DNA from: Cedecea selenatireducens
GTDB taxonomy: Bacteria > Pseudomonadota > Gammaproteobacteria > Enterobacterales > Enterobacteriaceae
Reading direction: 5' to 3'
Length of the DNA stretch: 64,000 bases
Assembly: GCF_042138895.1 (NCBI RefSeq)
Contig: NZ_JBHIKW010000007.1
Location: 124,001 to 188,000 of the forward strand
Both the position numbers and the translations under genes were made by a program. Below the pieces are notes generated by a model. That model saw nothing but the letters and a program-made list of their open reading frames with translations. It had not been told where the DNA came from and did no database searches. Positions within the stretch are counted from its first letter, which is position 1. Every line of letters begins with the position of its first letter. This document shows, in pieces, positions 18,543-26,776 of this stretch.

Positions 18543-19259
18543 ATGTTTTCTGCAGTCGGTCAGTCAAATCGCATTCAGCCCGCCGCCCTTAACGCCAGCG
18601 GAAGGATTCATCCTGATATTAACATTAAGCCGCCGGTGAACGATCCCGTTCAGGCGCTGGCAAACCTGTTCCGCGATAACAAGCTTGCCTATCTGGGCGA
18701 TGTGCATGGTCAGCTTGCGATCCCTGAGTTTGTCGGACATGCCATTCCCGAGTTGAAAAAGGCTGGAGTAGATCTGCTGGCGATAGAGTTTGTGAAGTAC
18801 AGCGATAACGCCTTGTTTCGCGAAGCGCTGGCGCATGGCAAAGAGGCGACAAAAAACTTCATCATGAATGCCTGGTCAAAACACGGTGAGGCCTGGGTGG
18901 ATAAGGTTGCCGGGGCAGTTTATGAAGCGCACAAAGCCGGCATTTCCGTCGCCGGCATTGACCGGCATATTCCCGGTGCTGCGCCCAAAACGCCGATGGA
19001 AGCCATCAAATATATGAACAAGCGGCTGGCGCTCAATATTGCCTGGAACGCTGCGACAGAAAAGGAAGAGCGTGCCATTGGCGCTCGTAAAACGCTGGTC
19101 TGGGGCGGCGGTGGTCATTTTCATCATAGCCGTGAGCAAGGGCCTAAAGATATGCGCCCTGGCCCCGTGGTTTCCTTCAGTGTGAGCGATAAAGCCCCTG
19201 GCTGCTCGCTGAACGATAAGGACGACAACAGCCACCTGGTGATTAATTTCCCGAAATAA
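18543..19259 (+). CDS. EreA/ChaN-like (TIKI superfamily) protein, possible effector
   Basis: A 238-residue protein starting at the ATG at 18543, preceded by GGAG eight bases upstream. An in-frame start at 18438 lacks this site. The motif LAYLGDVHGQ near residue 60 and DLLAIEFVKYSDN near 86 recall the GExH and E-containing strands of the EreA/ChaN/TIKI superfamily, which also includes the C2 domain of Pasteurella multocida toxin. A further His-rich strand, WGGGGHFHHSREQ, is near 192, and GISVAGIDRHIPG is near 125. There is no signal peptide. The N-terminal 30 residues are Ser/Asn/Pro-rich as in many type III effectors, but no chaperone or secretion genes are nearby. The gene stands alone between the IS remnant and a terminator, consistent with transfer. 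Function unknown. Confidence 0.5.
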   Translation: MFSAVGQSNRIQPAALNASGRIHPDINIKPPVNDPVQALANLFRDNKLAYLGDVHGQLAIPEFVGHAIPELKKAGVDLLAIEFVKYSDNALFREALAHGKEATKNFIMNAWSKHGEAWVDKVAGAVYEAHKAGISVAGIDRHIPGAAPKTPMEAIKYMNKRLALNIAWNAATEKEERAIGARKTLVWGGGGHFHHSREQGPKDMRPGPVVSFSVSDKAPGCSLNDKDDNSHLVINFPK

Positions 19260-19264
19260 AAATA

Positions 19265-19286
19265 GCGGGGAGTCTCAGCTCCCCGC
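19265..19286 (+). terminator. Hairpin after the ChaN-like gene
   Basis: GCGGGGAG (19265-19272) pairs perfectly with CTCCCCGC (19279-19286) around a six-base loop, starting six bases after the stop codon. No strong T-run follows, so efficiency is uncertain. Confidence 0.6.
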
Positions 19287-19379
19287 CGTCGACAATTCTA
19301 TTAAGCTGCGCCGCCGCCCGCTGAGTATTCACTTTCCTTTGTTTATTGTTGGAAGGGACGTGAAAAAATTGATAACCGG

Positions 19380-19407
19380 GGAATAAACTTCCATTTCGTT
19401 CGTCCTA
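19380..19407 (+). promoter_or_regulatory. Candidate ECF sigma-factor promoter
   Basis: GGAATA (19380-19385) is followed 15 bases later by CGTCCTA (19401-19407), the GGAA...CGTC layout of ECF promoters, about 45 bases before the operon that encodes an ECF sigma factor. Autoregulation is inferred. Confidence 0.4.
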
Positions 19408-19452
19408 TGTGCTCAACAGCCAAATGCCGTTTCATCATTGTGAGCCGAACCT

Positions 19453-20541
19453 ATGCGAGAACCCCGTCCGTCTTTCTGCGCGTTGTTTAAAAATTTGCGC
19501 TATCCGCAGCAATTTTTGCTGCGTGGCGCCGTGATAGTCGCCATTCCGTTAGCCCTTTGCCTGCTGTTTGCCTGGGCGTGGGGAGCCCTGACGCCGGGGC
19601 GTTTATCCCCCGACAAGCTGGTTAATGCGCTGGAAAAAACGGGAGGGGAGCATCCCGGCTATCGTCGCAATCATGCCAAAGGCGTCTGCGTGGCGGGGTA
19701 TTTTGACTCCAACGGCAGCGCCAGCGCCCTGTCAAAAGCAACGGTGTTTCTGCCTGGCAATACGCCAGTTATTGGGCGTCTGGCGATTGCCGGCGGTAAC
19801 CCCAACGCGCCTGACGGTGCGGTTCCGGTGCGCAGTATGGCGCTGCAGTTTATCACCCGCGATGGCCAGGAGTGGCGCACGGGGATGAACGCGCTGCCGT
19901 TCTTTAGCGTTGCTACACCTCAGGGCTTCTACGATCAGCAAATGGCGGGTATTCCCGATCCTAAAACGGGCAAACCCGATCCGGCCAAAATGAAAGCTTT
20001 TATCAGCGCTCACCCGGAGGCAAAGCCGTTTTTTGCGTGGGTGAAGAGCTATGTGCCAACGTCAAGCTGGGCCAGCGACAGCTACAACAGCCTGAATACC
20101 TTCTTGTTTACCAATAAAGCAGGGGACGTTCGCGGCGTGCGCTGGAGTATGCAGGCGCAAACTCCTGGCGTGCCGGTGACGGCGGAAGACAAAGCTAACC
20201 CGTTGTTCCTTCAGCAGGACATCAGGCAGCGCCTGCAGCAGGGGCCGCTAAAATGGGATTTAATTATCAGCGTGGCTGAAAAGGGAGACGCGACCAATGA
20301 CGCGACAAAAGCCTGGCCCGATAGCCACCAAAAGCTTAACGCAGGCACGCTGGTGCTGACTTCCGCACAAGATCAGGCCGACGGCGGCTGCCGCGACATT
20401 AACTACGATCCGCTGATACTGCCGGATGGCATCTCTGGCTCTGACGATCCGCTGCTGAGTGCCCGCTCTGCTGCTTATTCGTCATCCTTCAATCGCCGCA
20501 CGCATGAAGAAGCTCAGGCAAACAAAGGAGCAGGATTATGA
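19453..20541 (+). CDS. Membrane-anchored catalase-family peroxidase (SrpA-like)
   Basis: A 362-residue haem peroxidase of the catalase superfamily, shorter than classical catalases (about 480). One membrane segment (about 23-46) should anchor it with the enzyme in the periplasm. The distal His is in NHAKG (His74), the Asn-containing strand is MNALPFFSV, and the proximal haem-binding pair is in ARSAAYSSS (Arg338, Tyr342). These are the landmark residues of the family. It is first in a four-gene operon and overlaps the cytochrome b561 start (ATGA). Context suggests peroxide or organic-peroxide removal coupled to membrane electron transfer and controlled by the downstream sigma/anti-sigma pair. 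The true substrate is not visible. Confidence 0.82.
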   Translation: MREPRPSFCALFKNLRYPQQFLLRGAVIVAIPLALCLLFAWAWGALTPGRLSPDKLVNALEKTGGEHPGYRRNHAKGVCVAGYFDSNGSASALSKATVFLPGNTPVIGRLAIAGGNPNAPDGAVPVRSMALQFITRDGQEWRTGMNALPFFSVATPQGFYDQQMAGIPDPKTGKPDPAKMKAFISAHPEAKPFFAWVKSYVPTSSWASDSYNSLNTFLFTNKAGDVRGVRWSMQAQTPGVPVTAEDKANPLFLQQDIRQRLQQGPLKWDLIISVAEKGDATNDATKAWPDSHQKLNAGTLVLTSAQDQADGGCRDINYDPLILPDGISGSDDPLLSARSAAYSSSFNRRTHEEAQANKGAGL

Positions 20542-21080
20542 ACAAGGTGACCTATTTTCACCCGCTGCTGCGCGTTGTTCACTGGGCGATGGCGCTGATG
20601 ATTATGGCGATGTTGTTTATCGGCGTGGGTATGGTGTCCACCGTGTCAGGTCTGCACGCGTTTTTATACTCGTTGCACAAACCCCTTGGTGTCGCCATTT
20701 TGCTGCTGGTTATTCTGAGGGTGTACCTGCGTCTGCGCTATAAAACGCCGTCGCTCCCGGCTCATTTACCCGCTTTTCAGGTGGTTGCTGCACATTTATC
20801 CCACTGGTTGCTGTATTTGCTGATGGCGGCTCAACCGCTGGTAGGCTGGGCTATGCTTTCTGCTGCGGGCTACCCGGTGACGTTAGGGGCCGGTATAACA
20901 TTACCGGCGCTGGTGGCTAAAAATATCGAACTCTATGCGTTGCTGCGGCCGCTGCACACGGGGCTTGCGCTGCTGCTTTTTGTCACCGTTATCCTGCATC
21001 TGACTGCCGCACTGTTCCATGCGCTGCTGCTGCGTGATGGGGTGTTCAGCAGTATGACGGGCTACAAAGGCCGTGGTTAA
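20538..21080 (+). CDS. Cytochrome b561 (CybB family)
   Basis: A 180-residue integral membrane protein with four hydrophobic helices and the paired histidines expected for two b-haems: His12 (LRVVHW), the SLHKPLG helix, LSHWLLYL and LRPLHTGLALL/VILHL. The family transfers electrons between quinol and periplasmic acceptors. It starts four bases before the end of the catalase gene, so the two are coupled. By inference it could feed electrons to the periplasmic peroxidase. Not to be confused with the unlinked core cybB. I therefore give no symbol. Confidence 0.82.
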   Translation: MNKVTYFHPLLRVVHWAMALMIMAMLFIGVGMVSTVSGLHAFLYSLHKPLGVAILLLVILRVYLRLRYKTPSLPAHLPAFQVVAAHLSHWLLYLLMAAQPLVGWAMLSAAGYPVTLGAGITLPALVAKNIELYALLRPLHTGLALLLFVTVILHLTAALFHALLLRDGVFSSMTGYKGRG

Positions 21081-21101
21081 CGTCGCGCAGCGGAGTAAAT
21101 C

Positions 21102-21614
21102 ATGTCAACACTGAGCGAACAGGAAATACGGGAAATGCTGCCACATCTGCAGCGTTTTGCCTTATGGCTCACGCGTAATCCTCATTCCGCAGAGGATTTG
21201 GTGCAATCCTGCCTGGAAAAAGCTTTTACGCGAAAAAAGGATCTGGCCGATCGAGAGAGCCTGCGCAGCTGGCTGTTCTCGATCCTTTATCGGCATTTTA
21301 TTGATGGTGAACGGCGTAAAAGGCGCTACCAGCGCATTTTGTCGCTGTTTACCGGTGATGAAAACCAGGTCGCCGCCTCAACGGAAGAGATGCTGATCAA
21401 TGACGACATGCTCGCTATCTTCAGCCAGCTCCCGGTTGAGCAGCGCGCGTTGCTGTTACTCATCAGCGTTGAAGGGCTGAGCTATAAAGAGGCGGCGGAG
21501 TCGCTGGATATTCCTTTAGGTACCGTGATGTCACGCTTATCACGTGCCAGAAAACAGCTGCAAAAGTGGGATGAGGATACGTCATCCTCCCCGGCGTTAA
21601 GGAGATTAAAATGA
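21102..21614 (+). CDS. ECF-subfamily RNA polymerase sigma factor
   Basis: A 170-residue sigma-70 family protein with region 2 (LTRNPHSAEDLVQSCLEKAF, about 24-43, and LRSWLFSILYRHFIDGERRK, about 54-73) and region 4 (LLISVEGLSYKEAAESLDIP, with the HTH ending GTVMSRLSRARKQL). Regions 1 and 3 are absent, as expected for ECF factors. The gene lies 21 bases after cytochrome b561, and the anti-sigma gene starts four bases before its end. It most likely drives its own operon from the GGAATA/CGTC site near 19380. Confidence 0.9.
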   Translation: MSTLSEQEIREMLPHLQRFALWLTRNPHSAEDLVQSCLEKAFTRKKDLADRESLRSWLFSILYRHFIDGERRKRRYQRILSLFTGDENQVAASTEEMLINDDMLAIFSQLPVEQRALLLLISVEGLSYKEAAESLDIPLGTVMSRLSRARKQLQKWDEDTSSSPALRRLK

Positions 21615-22381
21615 AACCGCTCCTTCCTGAAGAACAGGATCTCCATGCCTGGGTTGACGGGCAACTAGATGAAGAGCGCAAAAAGTGGGTTGAACACTAT
21701 TTGCAGCAGCATCCGGAGCTGGCAGCACAGGTGAGAAAATGGCAGGCGGATGCCCAGCGCCTGCGCCTTTCTGTTAATGAGTATGTGCCCCAGGTTTCTC
21801 CTGCCAGCGCGGAGGTGAAGCTGGTTCGCCAGCGGATCCGCCGCAGCCGTCAGTGGCGTTTTGCCTTTGCCTTTAGCCTGCTTTTTGCCGTGGGTATCGG
21901 CGGCGTGACCGGTTGGCAGCTGCATGCCAGTGAGATTTTGCGGCAAATGCTGCCGATGGAGGATGCCGTGCAGGCCTACCGGCTGGTGAACAACGGCAAC
22001 GTTAAGGCGCTGGACGTTGTTGCCAGCGATCGCGTTACGGTAAATGGCTGGATGAGCCGCTACTTTATTGATGGCGCGCAGGCCCCTAACCTGGATAATT
22101 ACGGTTTTACGCTGGTGGGCGGGCGCTTAATGGTTACCGAGCAGGGCCCGGCAGCGCTGGTAATTTACCAGGACGCGCAGGGAACGCGTGTCGCCTGGTA
22201 TATCCGGCCTTCAGGCTCAATAACCTTGGGCAAAGGGGAGCGGCAGGCCGATAACCTCAAGGCGCAATACTGGAGCGATCGTCGCTATAACTATGCGATG
22301 GTAAGCCCGGCTAACGACAGCCAGACGGCGGGGCTACAAAAAGCGGTGCAGCAGTATGCAGGCGATGCCAGCTCGATTTAA
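21611..22381 (+). CDS. Membrane anti-sigma factor
   Basis: A 256-residue protein with a cytoplasmic N-terminal domain (EQDLHAWVDGQLDEERK, typical of the anti-sigma domain in position though without a full zinc HxxxCxxC motif), one membrane helix at about 80-97 (WRFAFAFSLLFAVGIGG) and a periplasmic domain of about 150 residues. Such proteins hold the ECF factor at the membrane and release it on an envelope or oxidative signal. Coupling with the sigma gene (ATGA overlap) strongly supports the pairing. The signal itself is not evident. Confidence 0.82.
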   Translation: MKPLLPEEQDLHAWVDGQLDEERKKWVEHYLQQHPELAAQVRKWQADAQRLRLSVNEYVPQVSPASAEVKLVRQRIRRSRQWRFAFAFSLLFAVGIGGVTGWQLHASEILRQMLPMEDAVQAYRLVNNGNVKALDVVASDRVTVNGWMSRYFIDGAQAPNLDNYGFTLVGGRLMVTEQGPAALVIYQDAQGTRVAWYIRPSGSITLGKGERQADNLKAQYWSDRRYNYAMVSPANDSQTAGLQKAVQQYAGDASSI

Positions 22382-22510
22382 TACAGCTGCCTGTTTATTC
22401 GCCAATACCAGAAAAAATATACCATTTTTGCCGGAAGGACTTATCCTGAATGGAGTGAAGCGGCGCCCGGACTCCCCGACGCTGCTTCTGTCATTCCTGA
22501 AGGATAAAAC

Positions 22511-23551
22511 ATGGTATCTACACATATTGGCTTCCCGACCGAAACGGTGGCGGTGTTTCTTGCGCTCTCGGTGGGTGCCATTTTCATCGACCTCTTTATG
22601 CACCGCAAAGACGAGCCCATCTCGCTGAAAAGTGCCGCATTGTGGTCGGTGTTCTGGGTTGCAGTGGCAATGCTTTTTGCCGGTTTTTTATATCTTCATC
22701 ACGGGGCGGAAGTCGCCAGCCTGTTTGTCACCGGCTACGCGCTTGAGAAAGTGCTTTCGGTTGATAACCTGTTTGTGATGATGGCGATTTTTGCCTGGTT
22801 CGGTATTCCGGACCGCTATCGGCACCGCGTGCTGTACTGGGGCGTTATCGGGGCGATCGTTTTCAGGGGCATTTTTGTTGCCATCGGCACCGGGCTGCTG
22901 TCTCTTGGGCCTTATGTTGAAATCGTCTTTGCGCTAATTGTCGCCTGGACGGCGGTGATGATGCTGAAGGGCGACGGCGGGGAAGAAGAGGTTGAGGACT
23001 ATTCTCAGCATCTGGCCTACCGGCTGGTTAAGCGCTTTTTCCCCATTTGGCCCAAGCTTGCCGGGCGTAAGTTCCTGCTTAACCAGGCCGAAGTCGACCG
23101 GGAGCTGGAGAAGCCAGAAAACCAGGCCATCACCGTTGGGCGAGTCAAAAAAGCCGCGCTTTATGCTACGCCGCTGATGCTGTGCGTGGCGGTGGTTGAG
23201 CTTTCTGACGTGATGTTTGCTTTTGATTCCGTGCCGGCCATTATTGCCGTCAGCCGTGAACCGCTTATCGTCTACAGCGCAATGATGTTCGCGATACTCG
23301 GCCTGCGTACCCTGTATTTTGTGCTGGAAGCGTTAAAACAATATCTCGTTCACCTGGAAAAAGCGGTGGTGGTGCTGCTGTTCTTTATCGCCGTTAAACT
23401 TGGGCTTAATGCCAGCGAACACATCTGGCATCATGGTTACAGCATTTCGGCCACCGCCAGCCTGTACGTTGTGCTGGGCGTGCTGGCCGTGGGCATCATC
23501 CTTAGCGTGATGTTCCCGGCAAAAGCTGAATCAAGCGACAGTAAGAACTAA
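22511..23551 (+). CDS. TerC/Alx-family integral membrane protein
   Basis: A 346-residue protein with about nine membrane segments and TerC family signatures: EKVLSVDNLFVMM near residue 80 and ELSDVMFAFDSVPAI near 235, whose acidic residues are thought to handle divalent metal (Mn efflux in Alx). An insert of about 50 hydrophilic residues (160-205) separates the two halves. It starts at an ATG with GAAGG upstream and is probably its own unit. I looked for the yybP-ykoY manganese riboswitch that precedes alx in E. coli and did not see its conserved core in 22382-22510. Related to Alx but not clearly its orthologue. Confidence 0.82.
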   Translation: MVSTHIGFPTETVAVFLALSVGAIFIDLFMHRKDEPISLKSAALWSVFWVAVAMLFAGFLYLHHGAEVASLFVTGYALEKVLSVDNLFVMMAIFAWFGIPDRYRHRVLYWGVIGAIVFRGIFVAIGTGLLSLGPYVEIVFALIVAWTAVMMLKGDGGEEEVEDYSQHLAYRLVKRFFPIWPKLAGRKFLLNQAEVDRELEKPENQAITVGRVKKAALYATPLMLCVAVVELSDVMFAFDSVPAIIAVSREPLIVYSAMMFAILGLRTLYFVLEALKQYLVHLEKAVVVLLFFIAVKLGLNASEHIWHHGYSISATASLYVVLGVLAVGIILSVMFPAKAESSDSKN

Positions 23552-23559
23552 GCAATTGA

Positions 23560-23585
23560 AGGACGCCTTCAGGCGAAGGCGTCCT
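23560..23585. terminator. Convergent terminator hairpin
   Basis: AGGACGCCTTC and GAAGGCGTCCT form an 11-bp perfect stem with a four-base loop between two convergent genes. It may act in both directions, though T-runs are weak. Confidence 0.65.
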
Positions 23586-23596
23586 GATGACGCGAC

Positions 23597-24268
23597 TCAG
23601 AGATGTTTGTCGAGGCGCAATCTTTCGATAGGTGAGCGGCGGCGAGGCCTGGAGCGATGGAAATAGCGCCAGTGGTAATCCCTTGCGGCGGTCAGCAGCT
23701 CATAGTCCCCTCGTGAATCTCCCCATGCGCGCAAATGAAGCTGATTCAGCGGGCCATAGACCTGCTCCAGACGCTGAATTTTCTGATCGCAGCGGCAGTT
23801 ATGGCCGTTAATGCGGCCGGTCAGCATGCCATCAATCACTTCAAGCTGAGTACCAATAAGCTTAACGCCAAGGCGTTCGGCGAACGGTTGCAGCACAATA
23901 GCCGGAGACGCAGAACACAGCGTCACTTCGGCGCCAGAACGCAGCTCGGCGGCGACCGCCATAAGCCCGCGCGGACGCATCATTTTTTCGAAGTTTTTCG
24001 CGCAATAAACTTCGGCTTTCTCTTTAACCCACTGCTCGTTGACGCCGGTTAAGAAGGTGGAGATCAGCACTTCTTTTAATTCATCTCGGGTCAGTTTCCG
24101 GCGCAGGCATTTGAGCGTCGGTAATACCATGCGCATCATTTTGCGTGCAAAGGTTCTGCGCCCAAACGCAAACCGCAGGAACGGGACAAAGCTATCGCTA
24201 TGGGTTAGCGTACCGTCGAAATCAAAGACCGACAGTACGCCAGGCGAAGGATCATTCATAACAACCAT
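23597..24268 (-). CDS. HAD superfamily IB-type phosphatase
   Basis: A 223-residue HAD hydrolase. Motif I is VFDFDGTLTHSDSF (nucleophile Asp, acid Asp), motif II is TLCSASPAI, and motif III/IV is the segment with GDSRGDYELL. This set fits the IB subfamily (SerB/PgpC-like). The region after motif I (residues 30-75) holds hydrophobic stretches, suggesting membrane contact. ATG at 24268 has GGGAAA close upstream; a second in-frame ATG at 24259 is possible. It is transcribed away from the trpS leader. The substrate cannot be read from the sequence; phosphoserine or a phospholipid head group are possibilities. Confidence 0.75.
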   Translation of the reverse strand: MVVMNDPSPGVLSVFDFDGTLTHSDSFVPFLRFAFGRRTFARKMMRMVLPTLKCLRRKLTRDELKEVLISTFLTGVNEQWVKEKAEVYCAKNFEKMMRPRGLMAVAAELRSGAEVTLCSASPAIVLQPFAERLGVKLIGTQLEVIDGMLTGRINGHNCRCDQKIQRLEQVYGPLNQLHLRAWGDSRGDYELLTAARDYHWRYFHRSRPRRRSPIERLRLDKHL

Positions 24269-24386
24269 AGTTTCCCAAATTTCCCTTTTATCTGTACGTC
24301 GCGAGGGGATCTTGCGAACGATAGTGAAATTATAAACTTTTAAATCCCGCTACGGAAACCGTCGCGAAATGTGATAGGGTAGCGCA

Positions 24387-24440
24387 ATGAACAGAAAACA
24401 CACCGCCTTTATCGTTACCCGTTGGTGGCTGTCTCTTTAG
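24387..24440 (+). CDS. Trp-codon leader peptide of the trpS attenuator
   Basis: A 17-codon frame reads MNRKHTAFIVTRWWLSL and stops with TAG. It contains adjacent Trp codons (24423-24428) just before competing RNA hairpins, the hallmark of ribosome-mediated attenuation. Too short for routine gene calling. It has no obvious strong ribosome binding site, although GGGTAGCG lies a few bases upstream. Confidence 0.82.
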   Translation: MNRKHTAFIVTRWWLSL

Positions 24441-24441
24441 A

Positions 24442-24500
24442 GGCGGCAGGAATTCGTTCACCCTTTTCTAATAGCCGCCGGAAGGCGGCTATTTCGTTTT
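24442..24500 (+). promoter_or_regulatory. Transcription attenuator (tryptophan-responsive)
   Basis: AATAGCCGCC (24470-24479) pairs perfectly with GGCGGCTATT (24484-24493) around GGAA, followed by TCGTTTT: a terminator. GGCGGC at 24442-24447, directly after the leader stop, can instead pair with GCCGCC and form the antiterminator. A ribosome stalled at the two Trp codons would leave that segment free, so low charged tRNA-Trp should switch the synthetase gene on. Confidence 0.8.
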
Positions 24501-24545
24501 ATCCGTTCGCCCTCCGGCCAGATTTATCAGTCTCAGGAGGCATTT

Positions 24546-25565
24546 ATGAACAGCTCACATCCTTTGCAGCAAACCATTCTTACCGGCGATCGCCCAACCG
24601 GGCAGCTTCACCTCGGGCATTATGTTGGCTCACTTCGCCAGCGCGTTCAGCTTCAGCACCAGCATCAACAGTACATTCTGGTAGCCGACCTGCAGGGATT
24701 AACCGATAACGGCAGCCGCCCTGAGCGCGTCGCAGGGAATATTCTGGAGGTGATGGCGGACTATCTGGCGGTGGGCATTGACCCGCAGAAAACGACTATC
24801 TGCCTGCAGTCCTCGCTGCCCGCGCTGGCTGAACTCACCATGCTGTATATGAACATCGTGACCGTCGCTCGTGTGGAAAGAAATCCGACGGTGAAAAGCG
24901 AGATTGCGCAGAAAGGTTTTGCCCGCTCTCTGCCTGCCGGGTTCCTTGTTTACCCGATAAGCCAGGCCGCCGATATCACCGCTTTTAAGGCGGCTCTGGT
25001 CCCGGTTGGCGACGATCAGCTGCCGATGATCGAACAGACCAATGAAATCGTGCACAAGATGAATAGCCTGACGGCGACGCCGCTATTAACCAGCTGCAAG
25101 GCGCTGCTTAGCCCGGTAAGCCGCCTGCCGGGCGTTGACGGCAACGCCAAAATGTCAAAATCCCTGGGCAACACGCTCACCCTTTCTGCCAGCGAGCAGC
25201 AGATTCACCAGGCGGTGAGCGCCATGTTTACCGACCCGGATCATTTGCGCGTCAACGATCCGGGAAAAGTTGAAGGTAACGTGGTGTTCACCTACCTGGA
25301 TGCATTCCATGAAGACAAAGAGAAAGTGGCTGCGATGAAGGAGCACTATCAGCGCGGTGGCCTGGGCGATCGGCAGTGTAAAAACGAGCTGGAAACCTGC
25401 CTGCAAAATCTGCTGGCGCCAATAAGAGAGCGGCGGAATCGTTTTATTGAGGACAAGGCGTATCTGAGCGAAGTGCTGAAGGCCGGGAGTGAAAAAGCAC
25501 GGGCACTAACCCAGCAAACGGCTGATGAAGTGAAGCGAGCTCTTGGGTTGCCGGTATTATTTTAA
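24546..25565 (+). CDS. trpS: Tryptophanyl-tRNA synthetase, second type
   Basis: A 339-residue class I aminoacyl-tRNA synthetase specific for Trp. The HIGH-type motif is in GQLHLGHYVGSL (about 21-32) and the KMSKS motif is exact in NAKMSKSLGN (about 202). It starts at an ATG after CAGGAGG. In E. coli the housekeeping trpS lies near dam in the aroK-dam operon, not next to mltB, so this is probably an additional copy. The upstream leader peptide and attenuator make it inducible by tryptophan or Trp-tRNA shortage. In other bacteria second TrpRS enzymes give resistance to indolmycin-type inhibitors; that role here is inference. Confidence 0.88.
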   Translation: MNSSHPLQQTILTGDRPTGQLHLGHYVGSLRQRVQLQHQHQQYILVADLQGLTDNGSRPERVAGNILEVMADYLAVGIDPQKTTICLQSSLPALAELTMLYMNIVTVARVERNPTVKSEIAQKGFARSLPAGFLVYPISQAADITAFKAALVPVGDDQLPMIEQTNEIVHKMNSLTATPLLTSCKALLSPVSRLPGVDGNAKMSKSLGNTLTLSASEQQIHQAVSAMFTDPDHLRVNDPGKVEGNVVFTYLDAFHEDKEKVAAMKEHYQRGGLGDRQCKNELETCLQNLLAPIRERRNRFIEDKAYLSEVLKAGSEKARALTQQTADEVKRALGLPVLF

Positions 25566-25660
25566 AGGCAGAAGGGCAAAGAGAGGCATACTCAGATGAG
25601 TGATTATGGATTACCATTATTGGGAAACTTTCGCGAACATTCACAGGGACAGCCCATCAG

Positions 25661-26737
25661 ATGCGTTATTCAGCCGCAGCACTTCTTCCTATCCTGGTTT
25701 TACTCTCCGCCTGTAGCAGTAAGCCGAAAACCGCCGAACAGCAGCAAACAAGCGGCACGCCGTCGGGTGGTTTTCTGCTGCAGCCGCAGCACGATGTCTT
25801 TATGCAAACCGGGGACTTCGCTAACAACCCGGAAGCAGAGAAATTCATCGACAAAATGGTGAATGAGCATGGCTTCGACCGCCGCCAGCTGCATGAAGTG
25901 TTGTCCCAGGCTAAACGTCTGGACTACGTGCTACGCCTGATGGATCAGCAGGCGCCGACTACCGCCCCACCGGCCGGGCCGAACGGGGCGTGGCTGCGCT
26001 ACCGCGGTAAATTTATCACCCCGGATAACGTGCAAAACGGCGTTAAGTTCTGGAACCAGTACGAGTCTGCGCTGAACCGTGCTTACCAGGTTTATGGCGT
26101 ACCGCCGGAAATCATCGTCGGGATTATCGGCGTTGAAACCCGCTGGGGCCGCGTGATGGGGAAAACGCGTATTGTGGATGCCCTGGCTACGCTTGCCTTT
26201 GCTTATCCACGCCGCGCGCAATACTTTGCGGGCGAACTGGAAACCTTCCTGCTAATGGCGCGTAATGAAGGTGATGACCCGCTGGCGCTGAAGGGCTCTT
26301 TCGCCGGAGCAATGGGCTACGGGCAGTTCATGCCTTCTTCGTTTAAAGAGTACGCGGTGGACTTCAACGGCGACGGCCACGTGAACCTGTGGGATCCGGA
26401 AGACGCTATCGGCAGCGTGGCGAACTACTTCAAAGCCCACGGCTGGGAGAAGGGCGACATGGTTGCCGTCCCGGCTAACGGCCAGGTACCGGGGCTGGCT
26501 AACGGCTTCAACACCAAATACTCCGTGGCGGCACTTGGCCAGTCCGGCCTGAGCCCGCAGGGTTCTTTAGGCAACCATCAGGAAGTGAGCCTGCTGCGCC
26601 TGGATATGGGCGATCGCTACCAGTACTGGTACGGTCTGCCGAACTTCTATGCGATTACCCGCTATAACCACAGCACCCATTATGCGATGGCGGTGTGGCA
26701 ATTAGGGCAGGCCGTGGCGCTGGCCCGCGTTCAATAA
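25661..26737 (+). CDS. mltB: Membrane-bound lytic murein transglycosylase B
   Basis: A 358-residue lipoprotein with signal MRYSAAALLPILVLLSAC; the lipobox LSAC gives Cys18 as the lipidated residue. The catalytic Glu is in GVETRWGRVMG and the family segment GAMGYGQFMPSSF is present, as is the Asp-rich metal loop DFNGDGHVNLWDPED. It cleaves the MurNAc-GlcNAc bond of murein, giving 1,6-anhydro ends, at the inner face of the outer membrane. Length matches E. coli MltB (361). The position next to the sorbitol operon is as in E. coli. Confidence 0.95.
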   Translation: MRYSAAALLPILVLLSACSSKPKTAEQQQTSGTPSGGFLLQPQHDVFMQTGDFANNPEAEKFIDKMVNEHGFDRRQLHEVLSQAKRLDYVLRLMDQQAPTTAPPAGPNGAWLRYRGKFITPDNVQNGVKFWNQYESALNRAYQVYGVPPEIIVGIIGVETRWGRVMGKTRIVDALATLAFAYPRRAQYFAGELETFLLMARNEGDDPLALKGSFAGAMGYGQFMPSSFKEYAVDFNGDGHVNLWDPEDAIGSVANYFKAHGWEKGDMVAVPANGQVPGLANGFNTKYSVAALGQSGLSPQGSLGNHQEVSLLRLDMGDRYQYWYGLPNFYAITRYNHSTHYAMAVWQLGQAVALARVQ

Positions 26738-26743
26738 GTGATT

Positions 26744-26769
26744 TTATCGCCCTCGTAGGAGGGCGATAA
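26744..26769. terminator. Convergent terminator between mltB and gutQ
   Basis: TTATCGCCCTC (26744-26754) pairs with GAGGGCGATAA (26759-26769) around GTAG. The 11-bp perfect stem lies between the two convergent stop codons. Confidence 0.75.
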
Positions 26770-26776
26770 GCACGGA

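Noticed and set aside
22382..22510. Possible yybP-ykoY manganese riboswitch before the TerC gene
   Set aside because: Expected from E. coli alx, but the conserved core sequence and pairing are not visible in this 129-base interval.
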